From assembly GCF_020509005.1 (NCBI RefSeq), contig NC_063012.1, positions 2,232,001-2,296,000 of the forward strand: a stretch of 64,000 nucleotides of DNA, read 5' to 3'. Every line of letters starts with the position of its first letter. The stretch's first letter is position 1. The notes beneath the pieces were generated by a model. That model was not told the DNA's origin. It made no database searches and was given only the letters and a program-made list of their open reading frames with translations. Below, in pieces: positions 31,671 to 44,930 of this stretch. The translations under genes and the position numbers were made by a program. The stretch is from Fulvia fulva (Eukaryota > Ascomycota > Dothideomycetes > Mycosphaerellales > Mycosphaerellaceae).

Positions 31671-32025
31671 ATAGTATCTTCGCGACCTACGTAAGACTTA
31701 TCGAATGTCTATACCGTTTGCGGCAAATATACGAAATCGCCTTACTCTAATAAAACACCCTTATATAAGCAAAGCTTTAGTTACGCTAAGTCCTTTTTCC
31801 GTAAGCAAACTTAGTTCTCCGCTAAGCGCGGTAGCGAGAGACACTAGATATTAGCCTAAAGAGAAAACTACCCGTTATAACTTTTAGTACACTAAATATA
31901 CTACTATCGGCTAGTCCGTATAATATAGTATATTATAAGATAGAATATATAACTACTCCGTCTAAAGAGCGCGCTCTTAAGTATAGAGATATACCTAAGT
32001 TATTTACTACTATATTCGTACTACT
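31671..32025. other. RIP-mutated spacer between LINE-1 and Gypsy D
   Basis: 355 bp, strongly RIP-like, with no recognisable gene. Before element D inserted it was continuous with 52693 onward; CTACT (32021-32025) is the left target duplication of D. Confidence 0.5.
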
Positions 32026-32186
32026 TATAACGGTTTATAGTCGTATTAATATAAAGTAGCTAGGTACGTAGGAAAGAGGAGCGCGAGGTACGCCGAGGCT
32101 ATATATAAGCCGAGGTACTAAGCTAGTACGCGCGGTCACGTGACCTACGTACTAGCTAGACATTCGCTAGGCCTAGGGCCGTAACA
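32026..32186 (-). repeat. 3' LTR of Gypsy D
   Basis: 161 bp matching 52527-52687, ending GTAACA and followed by CTA and seven C, the polypurine tract. It contains TAGCTAGGT, the partner of the primer-binding site near 52516. Confidence 0.9.
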
Positions 32187-32196
32187 CTACCCCCCC

Positions 32197-33393
32197 TTCA
32201 AAATCGCGCTCAGTCCCTTAAGCTCGTAGTATAGCCGCTATAAACGCGGCGTCATCCTCTATATTATCCTCTATACCGTATTAACGTATATCCGGTACTT
32301 ACCTACTAACGGTCATCTTTCTTAAAGTAGCCGCCTACGGGCTATTATAAGTACTAGTATTAGGTTCGTAATACGTAACTACTAGAAGAGCTATAGGTAC
32401 CTACGCGAATAACTTACGTAGCCTACCTATAGTTACCGGGTTAGACGTAACTATTAACGAAGCGTTTACGGCTAAAGCGTTTATTACTTCGCCGATTATA
32501 ACGTCTTCGGGTGTATCCTTATTAGGAATCTACCCTAGTAGCGGCGTAAAGTTAGCTAGCCTGTCCTTCGTAGGATAGTTATAGTAGAAGTCCGCGATAG
32601 AGGCGGTAGTAGTATCTATTAACTCTTTAGCGGGCTCCTAGGTAGGCTTACTATAACCTACCTATTATATAAGGTATTTATACCTTTGTTCCTTCCTTCT
32701 ACCGCGTAGCGCTAGGCCTAGCGGTAATATGCTCTTTATGTTAAGTACTATATCTAGAAGCTAATATATATTTATGTCTCCGTTATTATCTTCTACCTTA
32801 ATCGGGGCCGGAGGTAGCTATACTTGTCCTAGTATTAGTACGTATATAGGTATTAGTAAGTTAGCGTAAAAGCCGTTATAGAGGTTACTTAGGGACCGAG
32901 GAAGGTCTAGACGGTACGTGTCGTATAGTAGTACCTTAGTAACTACGTATAGTTTAGTATAGCGGTGATTAAGTTTCTTTAATAGGCACTTAGTACGCCA
33001 GTTACGTATACTAAGGTATACTAGGTCTCCGACTTTGTACCGTAGTATAATCGTTCTATACTTATTAGTATGTTTAGCTTATAATGCTTATACTATTACT
33101 ATAGAGTCTCGTAGCTTATATCTAAGGTCTATTATACGTTATACGAATACATTTATAGACTCTACGTCTAATTGCTATTTATACGGAAGTAGTTATATAG
33201 AGAGATTGAGTTTAGTATCTACATAACGTAGGTTCTTACTAATGTTCGCTATAAAAGGACTTACGCTAGTCGTTTCGGAGACGTAGTCGTCTATAGTAAA
33301 CTCTATAAGTAGGAGCTAATCTAGATAGTTATCCTAAGCGTAACTAGTAAACGTACGTAGGTACTGTTCTATTATCTTATTAGTATTCTCGCT
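32197..33393 (-). pseudogene. Gypsy D integrase C-terminal part and chromodomain
   Basis: On the minus strand, about 32540-32720 reads as a chromodomain (YLIQWVGY...WEP after restoring Trp/Gln stops by comparison). Further right is the integrase C-terminal region; 33300-33393 ends in the segment just after the catalytic glutamate (ENTNKIIEQYLR). B inserted within or next to that catalytic motif, and integrase resumes at 40621. Many TAG/TAA codons. Confidence 0.65.
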
Positions 33394-33577
33394 TGTAAGG
33401 GCGCGCGTACTATAGGGTCCGAATGAGATAGTTGTTATTCTACGAAGCTACGAAAGAGGAGCGCGAGGCGCGGCGAAGTTATAAAGCAAAGCCAAGCCGC
33501 GCTAACCCGATACAGAAGGTCCGCGGTTCAGCCGGGCCGACGTAGCTATAGTGAGGGGTCGCGGGCTACCCGTGACA
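33394..33577 (-). repeat. 3' LTR of Gypsy B
   Basis: 184 bp, TGTAAGGG to CGTGACA, with both ends in unmutated form. Confidence 0.93.
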
Positions 33578-33599
33578 GTACCCCCCCTCCTAAAACACG

Positions 33600-36500
33600 C
33601 CTCAGTCCTCTAAGCGTTATTCACCTTATAAGGCCACTTACCTGTCGAGCTCTATAATCGCGCGAACGCCGAATCATCCTCTAGTGCCCTATCGTTATCC
33701 GATAACATCGCATTCGCTCTATTAAGACTATCCTCGACCGGCTTCCTTCGAGAAACATATTGCCTAGTTAGCTAGCTTGCCCTAGATCTAAGTCTATCTT
33801 CGGCTCGTACTCGCGTATAATCCTTATGACTAAAGTTAGGTATTATTATAGGCTCTGTAGGCTCTACTCGAGTATCGAATATGTACGGAGCAGATTCTAT
33901 TAGAGGTAAGGCTCGAGGCGACTCATTCGTAACGGTGTCTTTCGGAATGACCCTGATCGAGTTGAGCCCGAGTATCTTAGTAGCTAGTAGGGACTAGTCA
34001 GATAGAGCTACGAAGCCTATAGGCGTAGACAACTCCGGCCGGTTATAGTGAAAGTCTATAATAGCGGCGGCTACGTGTTTAAGTATATCCTCTATAGGTT
34101 ACTAGGTCTTACCATCCTCCTCGTTCTGATATCCAGCCCATTTCACCTTGTACTATGTATCTACTTTGCGCTTGTGCCCCTTCTTCACCTTGCCTACCCG
34201 CTTACGGGTGTACATATCAAGGATCTTTTCCACCTCGTATATATACGTAGGTACTACTACTATATCGGCTGCTATATTAGCCTCGGTAGTGTTAGGTTCG
34301 ATAGTTATCGGTAGTGGCGGCGCCAGATGCTGCCCTTTAAGTAGTAGGAAATCGGGGTGGTCGGCTCGTTATAGTAGTGAGGTGTAGAAGCAGTTATTAA
34401 GTCCTACTAGAGCGTCTAATAGTTTCAGTCGATAAGAGAGTCTAGCCGGTATAACTTCCGTGATCTAGTAAGGGCCGGCATATCTCCTGTCTAGCTTCTT
34501 AGATAGTCGAGTCGTACGGATGTTCTTAGTGCTAAGATACACCTAATCACCTACCTTATAGTCTAGAGGAATGCTTCGGTAGCGGTTTGCTACCTCTACT
34601 TAGAGAGCTTATAACATTCGTATATTCTCTTAAAGGTGTTTATAAAGCTCGCAAATTCGACGTATAAAGGTTTCTACTGATCGCGCGTCTAGTCGCTAGA
34701 GAGTGGTCAGTCCTCCCTCCTTTCTAGCGTTTAGGTCAACTCGCTCTATAAACTTAGGGTTGTATCCTAAGGTAGCGTAGAACGGCGACACACTAGTAGT
34801 CTTAGACAGGTGATTGTTAATCGCGAACTGAGCAAGGCATAGCTATTCTGCCTAGTCATCCTGTGCCTCGTTAGTAAATATACGGAGATACTGTTCTATC
34901 GCCTAGTTAGTACGTTCTGACTATCTATCAGTTTCTAGGTGATACGAAGAACTTAGCTTACGATTTGTACGGAGCATCTTATAGAGTTTCTTCTAGAAGG
35001 TAGCAACCTACTACTTGCTACGGTCTAATATAATAGTGTTAGGAAACCCGCGCTAACAGAACATATGTTTAAGGAAAAGCCTTGCCGTATTCTGTGCTGT
35101 CATTACGCCAATAGGGATCAGCTCGACTTCCTTAGTAAGCCTATTAGTGACGGTCATAATGTTGTTATAGACTATACCGTTAAGAGTACTATCTAGGAGT
35201 CCGACAACGAAGTCGACTATAATGTGTTTCTAAGGCCGATCTGGAATAGGAAGTGGCTGTAGTAATCCTAGTGGCTAGGAGTATAGAGATTTTGTTATAC
35301 GGTAGGTACGGCAATTCGCGGTGTATCTACGTACGGATCTCGCTAATCTAGGCTAGTAGAATTCACGTACTACGAGTTTATAAGTGCGAGCTCGTCCTAG
35401 ATAGCCTACTACTAGAGCGTTATAGTTTATCTTGATTATCCTGGTCTATAAAGCTTAGTCATTTAGTACCTATAAGCTCTAGCCGTCGTATTAGTTTCGA
35501 ACATATAGCAGGTCGCTATCTACTTTATAGTGTACTAGGTAAATCTTCGCTCTCTATAGCAGTGTAGGAGTGCGGTCTTTCTATAGGTCCTTAATCGCGG
35601 TCTTGAGCTCGTTATCGGTTACGTACGCCGTCGACATTCGATACTCGAGTTCGGCTTCCCGCTGACTTTTACGCGTCGCCGGTTGTTTAGTAGGCGTATC
35701 TCGTTCTATAGGCATAAACTCTTTAGCTTTAGGGTTTAGCGGTACTAGTTCCTCTTCTTCCGGCGTATCTTCTACTGTTGCCTATAGTAAGGCGATCTTA
35801 AGGAATCGCTTAGGAGGTAGCAATGTCTGATACTAATGCTAGTTCCGAGGGTCGTCCACCCCCTACGGAAGGTCCTAGCTACGTCTCGTCAGGCTGTCTA
35901 GCTTTGTACCTTAAAGTCCTAGACGGTATATTATCTTGAAGTTGAACTATAATAAGAACTTAGCCTAACGCGCTTGTCGCCGATTTAGCTACTTTGTCGT
36001 CATAAAGTATTCTAGGTTCTTATAGTCGGTATAAATCTTGACTAGCTATAAGTCCTTATCATCTACCTCGTAGGCAAGCTCGGGTCTCTATTCCTTAAAA
36101 GCCTTGATGATAGCTAACAGTTCCTTATTATAGATTTCATAATTGCACTCCTATAGACTCAACTTCTTCGAGTAGAAGGCTATAGGATGTAGTATACTAT
36201 TCTCGTCATACTACGAAAGTACGCCGGCGTTTATAAAATCTGAAGAATCTGTCTCTATTACTGTTTCCCTACCTAGCACGTAATGTGCGAGCATGCCGGC
36301 TTTGCTAAACGTAGCTTTCAAATTGTCAAAGGCTCGTTAGCAATCTAGTGACTATTGAATCCTTCTGTTCTTGTGATTGCTTAGTCCGTCCGACTTGGTC
36401 AGGTTTGTAAGAGGAGTAGCTATACGCGAGAATGCTTCGATAAATCGCCTATAGAAGTTGGCAAATCTAAGGAAGGCCTAGACATCCTTTAGGTTCTTAG

Positions 36501-38150
36501 GAGCTTCCTATATCTGAATACATTCGAGTTTCTCGGAGTCTATCTCGATGCCGTTAGGGGTTATAATTAGCCTAAGATACTTTACCTTCTATTAGTAGAA
36601 TTCGCTTTTGTCGATGTCTACTATAAGTCCTACATCGCGTAGCTTAGTGAGAACCTTCCGTACGTGTTCAATGTGCTCCTCTAAGGTATTACTGAAGATA
36701 AGTACGTTATCTAGGTAGGCCGACACAAAGTCGTCTAGGTGTTCTTATAAGACCTTGTTAATGTATAATTAGAACGATACTAGTCCGTTATATAAGCCGA
36801 ATGGTAACACTAGACACTCGTAGATGCCGTATCGTGTCGCAAACGCTATTAACTACTCGTGCCCTTTAGCTATCCGTAACTTGTTAAAGGCTACTATAAT
36901 GTCTAGCTTTATAAAGTACTTCTTGCCGTGTATACGGTTAAGCGTCTCTTATATTAAGGGAATCGGATACCGGTTCTTAATAGTGATCGCATTCAATCCT
37001 CTATAGTCGATACAAACACGTAGCCCACCTCTAGGCTTACGTACTACTAGCACTAGTGTAGGAGACTAGTTCGTCTTTTGCCCTGCTTTCCGTACCTTCC
37101 CTTTAGATGTTTGCTCGTCTAGCCATTTTTTAACTGCCTCGTTCTCCTTCTTAGCTAGGCCGTAGGGCTTGCGGTATAGTGGCTCTTATAGACCATTAGG
37201 CTTAATGTGAATCTCATGATCTACGCCTAGTCGGTGAGGTAGGAGTCCTTTATAATCCTTAGCTAAGAAAGCGTCCGTAATATCGTAGTATATTAGCGGT
37301 AACTTCTCCTTCGGGTTGTGATTGAACTGCTTATTCAAGAATTGGTCCAGATCATTAGTAGCTATTACACTTAGCTTAAGCTCTCCGCCGTCGCTCTTAC
37401 GCCTAGTAGGCATGATATAGAAGCACTTAGCCCTAGGCCGGTACGCGTATATCCCCTACGCGCGTTAAGAAACGCCCTAGTAGTCTACTTCTTCATCGTC
37501 TATGTCTTCTAGGTCATATAATAAGACATTTAGCTCTACTCCTCCTGCTATAAAGCTCGCTACATCTCTAGTGAAGGGCTCTAGTCCGTACCGTACTAGT
37601 GCCTGCTTCTTCTTCTCGCGGTAGTTTAGAGATTGTACTGTTGTCGGTGTCTTATTCTATAGATAGTGACCAAAGCAGTAATCCGACCTAAATGCCACCT
37701 CGCCTATCTCCTAGAAGATGTTTAGGTTGTGCGCTATAAGCCACGGTAGGCTAAAGACGATGTCGTATTCGAGGTCGGTGACGTAGTATAACATTTGCTC
37801 GTAATAATCGCCTATAACTACGTCTATAGGGGCCGCGTATATAATCTGCCGCGTAGTAGCCGTTCTATCTCCTAGTATTAGTCGTCGGCTTTGCGTTAAA
37901 GGGATTAGGGGTATTATGTATTTACGTATAAATTTCTAGTTAAGAAAGAGAGAGGTGGAAGCAGAATCTATAAGGCCTCGAGCCTTTCTCTATTATATTA
38001 TTACGGGTAACACTATATGAGGGTATATAGCTAGCTGTTACTTATCCAGTGCGTATGCCGATATCTTAAGCTCCTTACTATAGTCTGTTACCGTCTCTTA
38101 CGTTCCGTGTCTCTCAATCTTATACTCTTTCTATCCTAGGAAGTTCGGGT
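33600..38150 (-). pseudogene. Gypsy B pol, RIP-destroyed
   Basis: Minus-strand polyprotein relic. The protease motif near 37948-37978 reads LIDSAS. An open piece at 37186-37413 carries the conserved start of RT (LPHRLGVDHEI). The RT active site at about 36690-36722 reads YLDNVLIFS, with the second catalytic Asp changed to Asn. RNase H near 36225-36260 reads ETDSSD. The integrase segment with the catalytic Glu is near 34915-34945. The chromodomain at about 34040-34260 reads YIYEVEKILD...YKVKWAGY...PIEDI. Stops are TAG/TAA at former Gln and Trp codons. Confidence 0.85.
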
Positions 38151-40295
38151 GACCGCTATCTACTACGCTTAGGTAGCGGTCGTGCCATTTCCCTACCGCG
38201 GATCGGCGGCTAGGGAACTGAGGTTCGCGTTCGGATTCGGCGTAGTATTGCGTAGACGCGGTGGGCGATAGTCGCTATCGTACCTATATATTAGGCATTT
38301 AGGGTTAGTCGATACGTAAGAACCTATACGGTAGCGGTAGTACTTACCCTACTTATTAAGGTCTTCGCGCTACTTACGGTTAAGCGTAGGCAGGTTCTAT
38401 AGATATGTCGGTAGATCCTCCTTCTTCTTAGTACTAGCGTACTATAGTAGGCGCTATACTAAGGCACCTACTATACCGGTAGCGGTACTAGTAACTACGT
38501 TACCGTTATTCTAGTTGTTCTAGCCGCTATTACTATTCGAGTTACTATTGCCCCGGGGGCGCTCCTTCTACGGGTATAGTCGATCTGTCTCGTAGAAACT
38601 CTTGTCTAGTACGGTGTACTCCTCGATAACGTCTTATATACTATCTAGGCGGCGGTCGACTTCGCGGTCGCCGAAGGTCTTAATAAAGTACTTACGGTTT
38701 AGTCGGTTACGGAATAGTATAAGCTCGGTCTTATCGGTCTATAACATCTAGGCGCGTAACTTCGAGTAGCGGGTATAGAAGGCTATAAAGGTTTCGCCTT
38801 GTTCTTGCTTATAGGTAGCAATATCAACTATAGCCTTAGTTCCCTTATTACGTATACTATATTGGCGTGTTATCTAGTCTAATAACTCTTCTCTAGTCTT
38901 GAACTCGTTAAAGGACTACTGTCTAGGTATAGGGATCCTCGGCTTGATGCTTCGCTAAGGATCACCTTATGTCTACCTATATACGAAGCGTAGACTATCT
39001 GCCTTAGTACGGAAGGTTACTATAGTTGGCTTTAGGAGAACACTACTATACTAGCTGTCGAAATTAGGGTCGTCATCGTTCTTAAAGTGCTTAGGGTCGG
39101 GCACACCCTTACCGATCTCTATGCCGCGAGTAAGGGTGCGGTCAATAGTGAAGAGACGTTCTAGAAGGTCAACTAGTAGTGTCTAGGTACGGGTGTTACG
39201 CATTCTCGAGTCACGACTGTTATTAGGTCCTAGTCGCGGACGGTCGTTATTACGTCCTCGGCTATTATCGCTACGGTCATCGTCGTCTCTATCGTTATCG
39301 TTATCACTACTACCGCTACCGCCCCCTCTACTAGTAGCTTCGCGATACCTACGTAATAGCTGCTCGAGTAAGGTCTCGCGTAGGCGGGAACGAGAGGGTC
39401 GGCGGCCTAAGCGGCCCCTACCTCCGTTCTATATAGTGTCTCCTACCTTAAGCCGAGCCTTTAGGTCATCGACTTCTTGTTATAGGGCCTAGTTCTTCGC
39501 CTTAGCATCTTGTACCTTCTTCTTCTCCTTCTCGTAGATCTCGCTAAACTGCTTATATAGGTTATTAGCTTCCTTATATTTCTTCCCTAGCTCTTATAAC
39601 TTAGCTAGGTCGCAATCCTTCTTACTCTTAAGATCTGCTACCATTTTCTATATAACAAGCTCTTTACTTCGTAGCATCTTGTAGATACGGTCGTATTCGG
39701 TATATAGCGTAGTATACTAGGTGTTCTAGAGGTCGTTAGCTCGCTCTATTATATCGAGTTGTCTGCCCTTAGTAATTGCCGTGTTAACTGCTTATAGTAC
39801 GAAGTCGTAGGTGGTCTTCGGGTGTTAGGATGTAAGGGTCGTAAGGTTGTCTAGGGTAACATTCTAGTATTCGGATACGAGAATGTGTTCTACCTCGTCG
39901 AGTAATAGATACACCTCGTCTAGGTCGCCGCCTAGGTTCTCTTCGAGCTTGAACTCGAACAGTTCTATAAAGTCAATCTCACTACCTTCTTCTCGCTCGA
40001 AGGCCTTCTAGTAAGCTTTATCAATCTCTTGTTATAGCGCGACACCGGTGTCTACTATAACCCGCCGGTTATCGTCCTGTGTCTAACTCTAAGGAAAAGA
40101 GGAGAGGTCGGGGAAAAGAGATGTACGCTGCTTGCTTTTGCCCTTAGGCTTAGGTAGCGGTAGTATGCCGCCGTTCGCTGTTTATAAAGTCATGTTGTCT
40201 AGGTTCGGGGGAGGCGTAACGGTGCCTATATCCTGACTATCTACGAGCGCGCGACCACCTACTAATAGTGTCGCCGCGTTACGTTCTCTAGGCAT
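38150..40295 (-). pseudogene. Gypsy B gag, RIP-destroyed
   Basis: Begins at ATG 40295 (MPRERNAATLLVGGRALVD). It continues in one frame for several hundred codons with RIP-type stops. Visible: acidic N-terminal half, a Lys/Glu-rich probable coiled coil near 39500-39700, a GGGGSGSSDND low-complexity stretch near 39310, then the gag core. Collinear with A gag. The gag-pol boundary is approximate. Confidence 0.7.
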
Positions 40296-40392
40296 CTACG
40301 CGCTATACGCCTTACCGTGTTCTGTGTTCTAATGCGGCTCTACGCGTTCTCGAGTTCTACGGTTCTGTCTGTTCCTATTGTTACGCGTCCCT

Positions 40393-40415
40393 TACCTAGA
40401 TCCGCGATCTAGGTA
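40393..40415 (-). promoter_or_regulatory. Perfect 10-bp hairpin in leader of Gypsy B
   Basis: TACCTAGATC, loop CGC, GATCTAGGTA; identical to the hairpin at 9591-9613 in A. Confidence 0.5.
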
Positions 40416-40420
40416 GTAAG

Positions 40421-40429
40421 GTAGAACAA
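40421..40429 (-). promoter_or_regulatory. Candidate self-priming primer-binding site of Gypsy B
   Basis: GTAGAACAA, two bases inside the LTR edge at 40432, perfectly complementary to TTGTTCTAC at 40473-40481 in the adjacent LTR. A TTATAAAG box on the plus strand (a TATA box on the element strand) lies at 40517-40524, about 40 bases upstream of the proposed transcript start. Confidence 0.6.
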
Positions 40430-40431
40430 AC

Positions 40432-40615
40432 TATAAGGGCGCGCGTACTATAGGGTCCGAATGAGATAGTTGTTGTTCTACGAAGCTACGAAAGAGGAGC
40501 GCGAGGCGCGGCGAAGTTATAAAGTAAAGCCAAGCCGCGCTAACCCGATATAGAAGGTCCGCGGTTCAGCCGGGCCGACGTAGCTATAGTAAGGGGTCGC
40601 GGGCTGCCCGTGACA
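40432..40615 (-). repeat. 5' LTR of Gypsy B
   Basis: 184 bp matching 33394-33577; the left edge has mutated to TATAAGGG and the right edge TGACA is kept. TCGCT follows. Confidence 0.93.
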
Positions 40616-40620
40616 TCGCT

Positions 40621-43600
40621 TTAACTATTAGTCTTAGGGTAATAGCCGGTTAAGATCTTACGCTTAATTTGTAGTAACTCGTAGAGGCGTCCCTAGAAGG
40701 CTAATACCTATTAAGGACTACAATCCGACGTAATTGTCTTTAGTAGACTATATTAGGAGAAGATATACTTTACGTAGATATATACGATATACTCCGCTAT
40801 TATTTCTAACACTAGAATATATTGCCGCTCCTTACCTAAACGGTCTATAACTATAAGTACGTTCTTATAGTACTGACTATCTACTATATACTTAGCCCTT
40901 AGTAGTTTGATAACGAAGTCTAAGGTAACGTCGTCCTACGTATCGAATAGGACTAGTAGTAGAGCAAGTAGTCTATATTAAGGTTCGTTAATACTACGGC
41001 TATTACGGTATATACGGTATACTCGTACGAAAGATCTAATAAACCGTATCATTCGTAGCTATATATAGTAACGTAATACTAACCGGCTCGTAGTTATCTT
41101 ACCGGGGTGTCCTATAGTAGGTCTATCGTAGAAGGCCTTAACAATACGTATACGTATAGTGTTTCCCTTATCTTTGGTAGGTAGGATAAAGAGACTATAA
41201 CCGCTATGTCTGTTCTTAATATAGATTATCCTATCGACTAGTATCGCGTGCTTGTCGTTAATCTTGTTCTTTCGTAGCAGTTTAACAGGTTCGCCTACTA
41301 CTAACTAGGTCGTAGCTTCGATTATATCGTCCTGTTCGTATAGCTTACTAATGTCGGCTAATAGCGCTTCGTCTATTACTACTCCTTCGACTTCGGATAC
41401 GCGTAGCCGTAGGATTTGGCTAGCGCTAATAGATAAGAAGTGTTCTAGTTTAAGTAGTATACGATCCTACTATACGTACCGCGGATCTACTTTATTATAT
41501 AGAATCGCGTCCTATAAACGTCTAGTAAGGCTATCTAGTTCGGCTCCTTAAACACCTAGACGATATATAATCTTAAAGAAGAATTGTAAGAGGAACTCGG
41601 CCTATCTTACTTATTGTCTATTTAGTTACTTAGAGGTTATAAAGTATTCGAGGTTCTTATAGTCGCTATATACTAGTACTAGGTAGCCGCTTAGATCAGT
41701 AAAGTTCTTAAAGTCTAGTTCGTCGATATCGCTAGCTATAAGTTCGGGCTTCTACTCTTTAAATGCTTTAACGATAGTAAGTAGTTCCTTGTTATAAATG
41801 TCGTAATTATACTCCTACGGGCTTATCTCCTTAGACAGGTATACGATTGGCCTTAGGATGTTGTCCTTATCGTATTACGATAGGACCGTAGCCGTAATAA
41901 AGTCACTCGTATCCGTTTTAAGTACTATTCTACGTCCTAGGACAAACATCGCTAATATAGTGCCTTTAGTATCGGTAAAAGCTTACTTTAGTCCGTCGAA
42001 TACCTTCTAACATTCCTCTGTCTATTACTAAGGGCAGTCCTTCTTAGTCAGCTTTACTATAGGTAATACTATCTTACTATAGTCCTTAATAAAGCGCCGA
42101 TAGAACCCGGAGAACCTATTAAACGTAAGGCCATCTTTTGCGTTTACTAGTGTTCCCTATTCCCTTATAGCTTATACCTTAGCTAGGTCTATTAAGACTC
42201 CGTCCTTACCGATAATAAGGCCTAGGTATTTAGTAGATTAGGTATAAAACTCACACTTAGTGATGTCGAGTTATAGGCCGGCTTCACTATATTTACGAAG
42301 TACCTTCTTAATATACTCTATATACTCCTTAAGAGTGTCGCTAAAGATAAGTATATTATCTAGGTATGCCGACGCAAAGTCGTTAAGGAACTCTCGTAGT
42401 ATATCGTTAATATAAGACTAGAAAGTACTAGGGGCATTACACAACCCGAATAGTATTACTAGGTATTCAAACTGTCTATATCGTGTTGTAAATACGGTTA
42501 GCTATTCGGAGCCCTCTACTATTCTAATACGATTAAAAGCGGCAATGACATCTAGCTTAGTAAAGTACTTCTTACTAGTAATACGATTAAGTGTGTCTTG
42601 TATTAAGGGTATAGGATACCTAGACTTGATCGTGCGTTCGTTAACTTGTCTATAGTCAATATAGACTCTCAATCCACCTCCTAGTTTCTTAATAATAAGT
42701 ACGGGTAATAAAGTATCTACTCTACCTTTATATCTACGAATGCCCTTCTAGGCCAACTGCTCTTAGACCTAGTACGTAATGACTTCGTCCTCCTAGTTTA
42801 ACATCCGGTAGGGCCTACTAAAAGGCGGTATAGTTCCTAGCTTTAGCTTGATCTCGTGGTTAATACTAGGCCTATATAGTAGAAGCTCCTTCGCATCTTA
42901 TTTAGAGAAGCAATATGCGAACTCGTAATATATAGGGAGAAGGTGGTCCTTTAGATCGATAGTCTCCTCCTTCTTACGTATAAATTTGTCTATATCGGCT
43001 TATATATACATCTTATAGGTAGAGAGAGTCGGACTAACGCGTTACGCTACTAGTACGAACGCCGCTACACGTATATTAAGTCGCTCGATAGTCTTGTTAT
43101 TAGAAATTATCCTATAGCCGGTATTAGGCGAGTATGTCGCTATATTACGTATATTACGGGCGCTTATAGCGTAGGTAGTGAGTAGGTCTATAGTACGTAT
43201 ATTGCTAGGTTACTATAGCTCGTTCCTATTAAAGATAAACATTATATATACCTCTACTCTTTTCTGCCTTACTATCTTCTTAATTGCCTCCGCGCTGACT
43301 TCCTAGATATTGACATCCGGTAGTGTCGGCGTGGCTAGTTTCTTTTCGAATAATAGTTTAGCGGTTCGCGGGCGTTCCTTTATAATTATATTAGAGGTTA
43401 TAGTCTAGACAAAATCTCTATCGTTATCTTCTTCGATAGTGGCTTAATACGCTAGTCGGGTCTTTAGGGTAGGTTTAAAGGTCTACTTAGTAATTACCAG
43501 TTCCTACTTATCGTTAATACTCTATACCTAGACTAGCTCGCTATCCTATAGGCAATACTCCTTATAGTGCTCCGAGTCGAGGGTTATAGTACCTAACGTA

Positions 43601-44100
43601 AAGTAGATACCTAGCTAGTGTTCATTATACTAGGGCCTACCTAGCACGATGTTATACTCTAGATATATAACCTAGAAGGTTCTAGTCTCCTTATGACTAT
43701 TGCCGAGTATAAGTTCTAGACTTATACGGTATTCTATTATTTCCGCGGCTATCGAGCCGTTTACTAACCTAAGGGCTAGTAGGTTGTTAAGCTTAATTAA
43801 GGGTAGATTGTGTTTTTACGTATAGGAGAAGTCGATATACTTAGAATTAGTACCGTTATTAAGGAAAGTAAATGCATTTTGCCTATTAGCTATCCCTAGC
43901 ATTACGAGGTATAAGCCGATAATAGGGTTGTGTTCTATTTCTACTATTCTAAGAATATATAATAATAGCTTAAGCCCTTCGAGTAGCTTTACTAGTAGTG
44001 CCTCTTCGTTATGTCTTATATTCTCCTTTTTATGTCTACTAGTTATTACGCTTAAGTAGTAGACTAGGCATTTTCCGCCGGTAGTATAACGGTAGTGCCG
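40621..44100 (-). pseudogene. Gypsy D pol (IN N-terminal, RNase H, RT, PR), RIP-destroyed
   Basis: Middle part of D on the minus strand. 40621-41300 holds the N-terminal half of integrase, 41540-42000 RNase H, and about 42340-42375 the RT active site, now YLDNILIF (second Asp to Asn). Protease and linker lie at about 43400-43950. Stops are dense. Remaining ORFs are all below 70 codons and are in shadow frames. Confidence 0.7.
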
Positions 44101-44930
44101 CTAGCGTTAGTACCTAGACGTACTAGTATCTCGTACTCGAACAGCTCGTAAGTACGCTACTATAGGCGGTGACCGGGCTTACGACACTTCTTATAGAGGC
44201 TCTTACGTATATAGCGAGTGTTCTTAGCTTCGTCTATAGTCTTACTAAGGCTGCTCTTAAATAGTTTAGGTCGGGTAGACTAAGCCTTACGGGTCGGCTT
44301 ATTAGAGCCTAAACCTACTAGCTTGTCTTCCTTATTGTCCTTATTGCCGTCCTTCTTATCGTTCTTTAGCTTCTCGGAGCGTAGGTAGAGAGCGTCGAGG
44401 ATCCTAAAGTCCTTATCTACCTAATAGAGATTATCGATTATCTCTTATAACGATTCGGGACGGAAGTTAAGATACTTATTAAGATAGCGGACAGTTAGCT
44501 TACGTTATAGGTTATCTATCGTATCTTTACCCTTAAGGCCTAGGATGTTAGCATTCTAGCGCTACTTAGGGAAGAAGGTCTAGAAGCTGTCCTTATTATC
44601 TATCTTAAGGTTAGTTAGGCGATTACGAGCCCTACTAATTAGGTTACGGTCTCCGTATCGCTTAGCGAGTTCCTAGATAAGGTCGTTAATACCCTTATAC
44701 GTCTTCTTACTACTAGTCAGGCTGCCCGAGATAGTAGGGATCTTTAGTCTAACTAGTTCCTAAGCATTACCTAGTAAGGCTAGTAAGTCGTATACGAACT
44801 TAAGTACTACCTTCTTATCGCGAAAGACCGTATAGTTAATAATAGTCTCTAACTCGGAGAAGAACTTCTCGAGGGAGGATCTAGATAGCTTACTATCGAT
44901 AGTACCGACGAACTTCTCTAGCTTATCTAT
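44100..44930 (-). pseudogene. Gypsy D gag, C-terminal part
   Basis: Gag core followed near 44160-44195 by a zinc-knuckle remnant readable as KKCRKPGHRL. A Lys/Asp-rich linker lies around 44330. It is interrupted at 44931 by G2 and continues at 51192. Confidence 0.6.

Larger units (their letters stand above)
33394..40615 (-). mobile_element. Gypsy chromovirus B (same family as A), RIP-mutated, nested in D
   Basis: 7222 bp on the minus strand with 184-bp LTRs (33394-33577 and 40432-40615) and the duplication TCGCT (33389-33393 and 40616-40620). It is collinear with A over its whole length but keeps more CpA and TpG, and so is less mutated. Polypurine tract: GTA plus seven C from 33578. Confidence 0.93.

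Noticed and set aside
39193..39492. Arg/Ser/Leu-rich 99-codon ORF in B
   Set aside because: Antisense of the low-complexity part of gag; biased composition only.
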